DNA from: Thermoanaerobaculia bacterium
Lineage (GTDB): Bacteria > Acidobacteriota > Thermoanaerobaculia > UBA5066
DNA length: 8,034 nt
Assembly: GCA_017999215.1 (NCBI GenBank)
Contig: JAGOBQ010000174.1
Span: 1-8,034, forward strand
Direction: 5' to 3'
Below are positions 4,182-8,034 of the stretch, piece after piece (position 1 is the first letter of the stretch; each line of letters opens with the position of its first letter). Position numbers and translations under genes: made by a program. The notes under the pieces are model-generated. The model saw nothing but the letters and a program-made list of their open reading frames with translations, did not search any database and had not been told where the DNA came from.

Positions 4182-6897
4182 GGGCGTTCACCACGAAGAG
4201 GGCGAAGTCCTGACGGAGCGTAGAGCCCGTCGGTTCGATTCCGTCGCCCCGGATCATGCCGACGGAGACCTTCACCGTCAGCGCAGAGATGTTGTTCTGG
4301 GAGATCTGCGCGGGACTGATGTCGACCCGCTCCACATTGTTCTTCGAGTCGGGGGTCCACGACGACGGACGATTGAGTGAGTAGCCCTGCCGGGACGTCT
4401 CGCACGGATCGTAATAGTACTTGTTCCCGATGAAGAAGGATGGTGGTGTCGTGCCGTTTCCAACGACCTCGAGATTCAGGTCGTTGACGAGGTTCTCAAG
4501 CGTCGCGACCTTCGTGTCCCCCGCACGGTCCGTCCAGACGAGCGCGATCGACACCGTCTTCGTGGGATCGACGACGGTCAGCTGCTTCGTCCAAGGCGTC
4601 AACGTACTGGGCGTGAGCAGGGAGTCGTCCGGGATCTCCGGGTCAAACTGGTCCTTGTAGTAGTAGGTGCTCGCGGCCCTGAAGAGCCGGTCGAGCGCCG
4701 CTCCGCCCCACCCCTGGTACTTGTCCGGGGCCGGCTTCACGTCGCTCGAGGCGCAGTTCGTGCTGCTGCGGAGGTTCGTAGCCGAAGCGATAAGGGCGGC
4801 CTTTACGAGGGCTGGTGAGGGCTTCTTCGACCCCTGGACTGTCAACCATTCATCGACGAGCGCCGCAGCTCCGGTGACGACGGGCGCCGAGAAGCTCGTT
4901 CCGTAGTCCCAGGCGAACTCGGAGCTCCCTGTGAGATCGAAGGTGCACTGCGAGTTGAAGTTGCACGCGTCGTTCCGCAAGGCGCTTCGTCTGCCGTAGA
5001 CCCGAGTTCCCGGTGCAACAAGATCCGGCTTGAGGCGGAGGTTCGGATAGCCGATTCTGCTGAAGTCCTCGATCCTCCGCGCGTCCACCGCATGATCGCA
5101 CTGGTTGTAGGTGCACGAGGGGCAGTAAAGACAGCTCGTGCAGCCCTCGCCCACAACGAACGATTCCTGGTTCAGACCGCTGGTCGCCCCTACCGTGATG
5201 ACGTTCTTGGCATTACCGGGCGCCGTGACGACCCGTTGCGTTGTGTCGGGGCTCCCATTCGGCGTTCGCTGAGGGTAGTTGCCCGCCGAGACGACATGAA
5301 GCGAAGGCTCCGAGTCTCCGTACCGCAAGCCGGCAGCGCCGAAGGAGAAGTCAACCGAACTGAGCGTGCGGGTGGCGTTGTCGAGGAGTATCGCCTTCTC
5401 GTTGTAGAGCGTCGCATCCGCCCCACCCGGGTTATCGGGTCTGTCGTTCCAGCTGTGATTGAAGAGCCGGACGCCTGGGCTGACCACCTCCTGGTCGGGG
5501 AGCGGGAGCTCGCCGCTACTGCCCAGTTCGACGAGAGAGTAGGGCAGGCCGATGGCGGGGTTCCCAAGCCACTGGTAGTCGATGTATCGAGCCGTGCCCG
5601 TGCCGCAACCCTTCTGCGCATCCGCCATGTACCGGCTCATCGCGACCTTGGCGCCGGAGGCGACGCCCTGCGTAAGTGCCCAGCCGGCGGAGTCGCGTCC
5701 TGGATCTCCGGTCGTGAGCCCGGCCGCTATGGAAGTGACGAGTGTCCCGTGGCCGTGTAGATCGTCACCTCGACGATTCAGGTTGCTGTGGTCGTCGCTG
5801 GTATCGACGGAGAAGACCAGTCTGCATCCGGATGCCGACGTCAGGTGGGGAGGGCAGGACTCCGTTCCATCGGTTCGAGCGAACAGTCCGTCGTCCACTC
5901 CGGTATCGAGGAAGCCGATCGTCTGATTCTGAGGAAAGACGCCGATGCCCCCGAGCGAAGCGAGGAAGCCATCCCAATGATAGGTCCCTTGGATGGGGTT
6001 GCTGCCGAGAGAGCTCGCCGTGGGCCATGCTGTTCCTGGTGTCCGCCAGGTCCCGGAGACGATCTTGGTGGCGCGCTCGTCGGATGGGCCGACCATCGTC
6101 GTACGGTAGGCGGCCGTCACTTCCGGAAGACGGCTGAGTGCTCGGATCTGCGACAACGTCAGCTCGGCCGTGAACGCGGTCTGGGAGCCGGTGGTGTAGA
6201 CCCTAGTTGGCTCTGCTCCAGTGAGTTCCCGGAGCCTCTCGGCGATGAAGGGCGCCATGACCTCGACGGCCACGATGACAGCCGACGTAGGATGATCAGG
6301 CCCTTCCGATGGCTCGGCTTGGAGCCCGAAGCGTCGAGCTCCGGGTGGGATGTCCGCGACGCGGTAGATGTATGCCTTCGACTTCGCGAGGTTGTCGACG
6401 GCGGACCGGAGCCCGTACACGCCGTAGCCCATCGGCGGAAGGGGTTCCAGGACCGAGAGGCCCGCGTTCCGGATTTCCTCGAGCCACCGGGGTTCCGGGT
6501 AGCCCTTGAAGACGACGACGAACTGGCCGATCGCGCCCGAGTCGGCGGTCTCGCGCGCTCCCTCGAAGTCCGTCTCGAATCGGCCGAGTTCGGCGTCGTA
6601 GGTGCCCTTCTGGAAATAGACCTTGCGAGCATCCGGGAGTGGCGTCAGGACGGCGAGTGGGTTCGAGCGGATCGGGCCGAGGCTGGCGAAATCCACGTCG
6701 GAGGTCGTAGAGAGCACGCAGGCTCCCGCCATGCAGAACGCTTCGCCCCTGAAGTCCTTTCCGAGGAGTCCCTTCGGCGTCGTCCCCTTGGCGGCAGTCG
6801 GCGAGATCCGGAGCTCCCATACCTCAGCCTGCGCTTGGCTCGCGGCAGCGAGCATGAGAGCGAGAACCAGCGGCAGATGTTTCGGGCTTCGTTTCAA
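4174..6897 (-). CDS. Secreted S8 family serine peptidase (subtilase, KP-43-like layout)
   Basis: The 907-residue protein appears complete. The signal peptide is residues 1-24 (MKRSPKHLPLVLALMLAAASQAQA). The prodomain region has two inhibitor-like stretches: GQFVVVFKGYPEPRWLEEIRNAGLSVLEPLP (124-154) and VIVAVEVMAPFIAERLREL...LPEVTAAY (207-264). The catalytic domain shows Asp331 in FLDTGVD, His383 in HGHGTLV, oxyanion Asn540 in VVSAGN and Ser668 in YGTSFSAP, all in subtilase order. The C-terminal part (about 770-905: SIALVWTDRAG...LVNDLNLEVVGNG...NNVERVDI...RQDFALFVVNA) matches the jelly-roll domain of KP-43-type proteases. A cysteine cluster at 586-600 is unusual. The start is TTG, chosen for the AAAGGA ribosome binding site seven bases upstream and because the signal peptide begins there. 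The gene leads an operon with the overlapping secreted-protein gene. Its codon use is more mixed than that of the flotillin pieces, which hints at acquisition. It probably degrades extracellular protein. Confidence 0.93.
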   Translation of the reverse strand: MKRSPKHLPLVLALMLAAASQAQAEVWELRISPTAAKGTTPKGLLGKDFRGEAFCMAGACVLSTTSDVDFASLGPIRSNPLAVLTPLPDARKVYFQKGTYDAELGRFETDFEGARETADSGAIGQFVVVFKGYPEPRWLEEIRNAGLSVLEPLPPMGYGVYGLRSAVDNLAKSKAYIYRVADIPPGARRFGLQAEPSEGPDHPTSAVIVAVEVMAPFIAERLRELTGAEPTRVYTTGSQTAFTAELTLSQIRALSRLPEVTAAYRTTMVGPSDERATKIVSGTWRTPGTAWPTASSLGSNPIQGTYHWDGFLASLGGIGVFPQNQTIGFLDTGVDDGLFARTDGTESCPPHLTSASGCRLVFSVDTSDDHSNLNRRGDDLHGHGTLVTSIAAGLTTGDPGRDSAGWALTQGVASGAKVAMSRYMADAQKGCGTGTARYIDYQWLGNPAIGLPYSLVELGSSGELPLPDQEVVSPGVRLFNHSWNDRPDNPGGADATLYNEKAILLDNATRTLSSVDFSFGAAGLRYGDSEPSLHVVSAGNYPQRTPNGSPDTTQRVVTAPGNAKNVITVGATSGLNQESFVVGEGCTSCLYCPSCTYNQCDHAVDARRIEDFSRIGYPNLRLKPDLVAPGTRVYGRRSALRNDACNFNSQCTFDLTGSSEFAWDYGTSFSAPVVTGAAALVDEWLTVQGSKKPSPALVKAALIASATNLRSSTNCASSDVKPAPDKYQGWGGAALDRLFRAASTYYYKDQFDPEIPDDSLLTPSTLTPWTKQLTVVDPTKTVSIALVWTDRAGDTKVATLENLVNDLNLEVVGNGTTPPSFFIGNKYYYDPCETSRQGYSLNRPSSWTPDSKNNVERVDISPAQISQNNISALTVKVSVGMIRGDGIEPTGSTLRQDFALFVVNARE

Positions 6898-6904
6898 GTG
6901 CGAG

Positions 6905-6910
6905 TCCTTT
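6905..6910 (-). promoter_or_regulatory. Ribosome binding site for the TTG-started subtilase
   Basis: The minus strand reads AAAGGA, then seven bases (CTCGCAC), then TTG at 6897-6895. This strong match at good spacing is what supports the rare TTG start over later ATG codons, which would cut into the signal peptide. Confidence 0.65.
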
Positions 6911-6978
6911 CTGAGAACGGATTGCGGCCCTAGTCTTCGAAGCCGAACCGACTCTATCCATGGCCCCGCGAGCCCTGC

Positions 6979-7029
6979 CGAATTGATACAGCTCCGGCGA
7001 GATCCGCTCGAATTGATGTGGATACATCA
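6979..7029. promoter_or_regulatory. Direct repeat and palindrome in the subtilase upstream region
   Basis: The 208 bp between the subtilase start and the next flotillin fragment contain no gene. CGAATTGAT occurs at 6979-6987 and 7009-7017, exactly 30 bp apart, about three helical turns. The second copy runs into a perfect dyad TGATGT-GGAT-ACATCA at 7014-7029. This patch is clearly more AT-rich than its surroundings and lies about 80-130 bp upstream of the subtilase, so it may be a promoter/operator for the leftward operon. I could not fix a -35/-10 pair. TATCAA on the minus strand near 6984-6989 is a weak -10 candidate. Confidence 0.35.
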
Positions 7030-7105
7030 GTCGCCCCGCGCAATGACAACGGCCTCTCGCAACGGGCACGAGGATGAGAACGCTCGAGGAGCGCACCGTC
7101 GAACC

Positions 7106-7396
7106 ATGACCGTCGACGTCGCCGTGAGCAACGCCTACTCCAAGGGGGGCATCCCGCTCACGATCGCCGGCGTCGCGAACCTCAAGGTGGCCGGCCACCG
7201 GCCCCTCCTCGCCAACGCCCTCGAGCGCCTCCTCGGCCCGGGGCGCCCCCAGATCATCCAGGTCGCCAAGGCCACGCTCGAGAGGAACCTCCGCGGCGTC
7301 CTTTCCCGGCTCACCCCCGAGCAGGTCAAGGCCGCGTTCGGCGTCGACCTCGCCAAGGTCGTCGGGAGGCTCGGGGCGCCGGAGGAGAAGGGCTAG
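7106..7396 (+). pseudogene. Flotillin fragment, copy 3 (internal deletion to C-terminal tail)
   Basis: The frame reads MTVDVAVSNAYSKGGIPLTIAGVANLKVAGHRPLLANALERLLG...IIQVAKATLERNLRGVLSRLTPE, typical of the second half of the SPFH domain. It then switches at 7318 to the tail EQVKAAFGVDLAKVVGRLGAPEEKG. Compared with copy 2, the 83 codons from NPEEVNQDK through the coiled coil are missing, and the join keeps the frame. The first ATG (7106) is an internal methionine of the family rather than a natural start. No ribosome binding site precedes it and the N-terminal half is absent. The in-frame codons upstream (7031-7105) do not resemble flotillin, so the left break lies near 7095-7106. The TAG stop overlaps the acyltransferase stop. 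A small 96-residue product cannot be excluded, but decay is more likely. Confidence 0.78.
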
Positions 7397-7584
7397 GGTC
7401 CTTCTCCCAGGAGCCTCCGGCCCAGCTCCTGCAGCCACCGCCCCGCCGGGGTCTCGTCCCCGGCGTGGGCGGCGGCGCTCGGGGCCGCGAGGAGCCGCCG
7501 GACCTCGTCGCCGGGCGAATCCAGCTCCGCGAGGACCTCGCGGAGCGTCGCGTGCTCGTGCGAGACGCCGCGCGCGGCCTGCCA
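7318..7584. repeat. Long direct repeat, copy 2 of the flotillin/acyltransferase tails
   Basis: This is the partner of 131-397: 267 bp, no gaps, 9 mismatches by hand count. Here the sequence continues to the right into an acyltransferase frame that stays open to the window edge, so this copy keeps the parental right flank. Copy 1 keeps the parental left flank, the native flotillin C-terminus. The two together look like the ends of a duplicated or inserted segment of about 7.2 kb. Confidence 0.92.
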
Positions 7585-8034
7585 GGCGTTCACGCGCCGC
7601 TCGAAGTCGGGGTCGCCGGGGTAGGGCTGCTCCAGGGCGTTCGGGACGCCGAGAGCGTTGATCGCCGCGACGACGAGCGCCTTTCGGGCGCCGTAGTGGA
7701 GGCCGGCGAGGCGCTCGGGCAACAGGGGCTCTCCGAGGAGGATGTCCTGGCGGCTCATGCCGAGCGGGAACTCGAGGCGCTTCTCGAGCGGCTCGGCCGG
7801 CAGCCCCCCGACGAACCTCACCGGGACGATCGGGGCGCCGACCGCGAGCGCCATGTCGACGAACGCGCCGCTCATCTTCTCGACCGGCTTGCGGCAGGTC
7901 AGAGACCTTGTCCCCTCCACGTGGACCATGACCGACCGGCCCGGCCCCTTCATCTCGGCGGCGAGCTCGCCGATGACGCGGGGGAGGCTCGCCTTGTCCT
8001 CGCGGTCGAAGAAGGTCATGAGGCGCGGGTCGGC
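7393..8034 (-). CDS. PlsC/LPLAT-type acyltransferase, C-terminal part (N-terminus beyond window)
   Basis: The minus-strand frame is open from the window edge (ADPRLMTFFDRED...) for 213 codons to TAG. PlsC-family blocks appear in order: FFDRED, fitting the 'F..R' block II; VHVEGTRSL, the [FV]PEGTRS-type block III, which binds the phosphate of the acyl acceptor; and GAPIVPVRFVGG, block IV. The catalytic HX4D block I should lie just upstream, outside the window, so the Met at 8019 is probably internal. The family transfers acyl groups to lysophospholipid or related acceptors at the inner face of the membrane. The long C-terminal extension after IVPV (DILLGEPLLPERL...INALG...) is not typical of small PlsC enzymes, so this may be the last domain of a larger protein. 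It converges on the flotillin fragment, sharing CTAG for both stops. Confidence 0.8.
   Translation of the reverse strand, partial: ADPRLMTFFDREDKASLPRVIGELAAEMKGPGRSVMVHVEGTRSLTCRKPVEKMSGAFVDMALAVGAPIVPVRFVGGLPAEPLEKRLEFPLGMSRQDILLGEPLLPERLAGLHYGARKALVVAAINALGVPNALEQPYPGDPDFERRVNAWQAARGVSHEHATLREVLAELDSPGDEVRRLLAAPSAAAHAGDETPAGRWLQELGRRLLGEGP

Noticed and set aside
5788..6933. Rightward open frame of 381 codons opposite the subtilase
   Set aside because: It lies antisense to the subtilase, whose motifs and signal peptide are clear. The translation has no domain-like pattern.
6623..7105. N-terminal extension of flotillin copy 3 to a start at 6623
   Set aside because: The stretch is antisense to the subtilase N-terminus and then crosses the intergenic region. 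It has no SPFH-like sequence before MTVDVAVSNAYSKGG.
131..7584. The repeats as a CRISPR-like or integron cassette array
   Set aside because: There are only three copies at irregular spacing, they encode a protein tail, and no Cas or integrase gene or attC-like folded site was seen.
1..8034. The repeated flotillin/acyltransferase pieces as a pure assembly artefact
   Set aside because: The copies differ by scattered substitutions, a 15-bp insertion and different deletion joins, so they are not one sequence placed twice. A chimera of related strains cannot be excluded without reads.

Overview
The window is GC-rich bacterial chromosomal DNA (about two thirds G+C by eye) with no tRNA, rRNA or CRISPR. 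Strong G/C-ending codon use, a flotillin-type membrane protein and a large secreted subtilase suggest a high-GC soil or sediment lineage (Acidobacteriota, Myxococcota or similar). That placement is inference; no marker gene is present.

The region is built on a broken, repeated gene pair. The intact arrangement is a flotillin-family gene on + facing a PlsC-type acyltransferase gene on -, with their stop codons overlapping in one CTAG. Copy 1 (3-397) has the true flotillin C-terminus and only the last 63 codons of the acyltransferase. Copy 3 (7106-8034) has a flotillin fragment with an internal deletion, facing an acyltransferase that is open to the window edge. The two share 267 collinear bp (131-397 and 7318-7584) with 9 mismatches by hand count. 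A middle flotillin fragment, copy 2 (2686-3177), carries the same 70-bp tail but no acyltransferase. In all three, the tail starts at the same GAGCAGGTCAAG and is joined in frame to a different part of the flotillin.

Two foreign-looking modules lie between the copies. Module 1 (398 to about 2685) begins with the N-terminal piece of an IS91-family transposase, at the point where the copy-1 acyltransferase breaks. It continues with a leftward two-gene operon: an AbiEi-type regulator/antitoxin (1482-2546), then an AbiEii-type nucleotidyltransferase (695-1498) overlapping it by 17 nt. Together they look like a type IV toxin-antitoxin or abortive-infection pair. A cluster of GTTCC/GGAAC inverted repeats at the regulator's start is a candidate autoregulatory operator.

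Module 2 (about 3245-7030) is a second leftward operon. It encodes a complete 907-residue secreted S8 protease with a KP-43-like layout (TTG start, good ribosome binding site), followed with an 8-nt overlap by an unrecognised secreted protein of 297 residues. It ends at a perfect 18-bp hairpin. The 208 bp upstream of the protease hold a 30-bp-spaced direct repeat and a palindrome.

Overall the window looks like an accessory-gene insertion region built around repeated remnants of a flotillin/acyltransferase locus. The least explained features are the shared in-frame flotillin tail, the operator-like repeat cluster of the TA pair, and the protease's partner protein.
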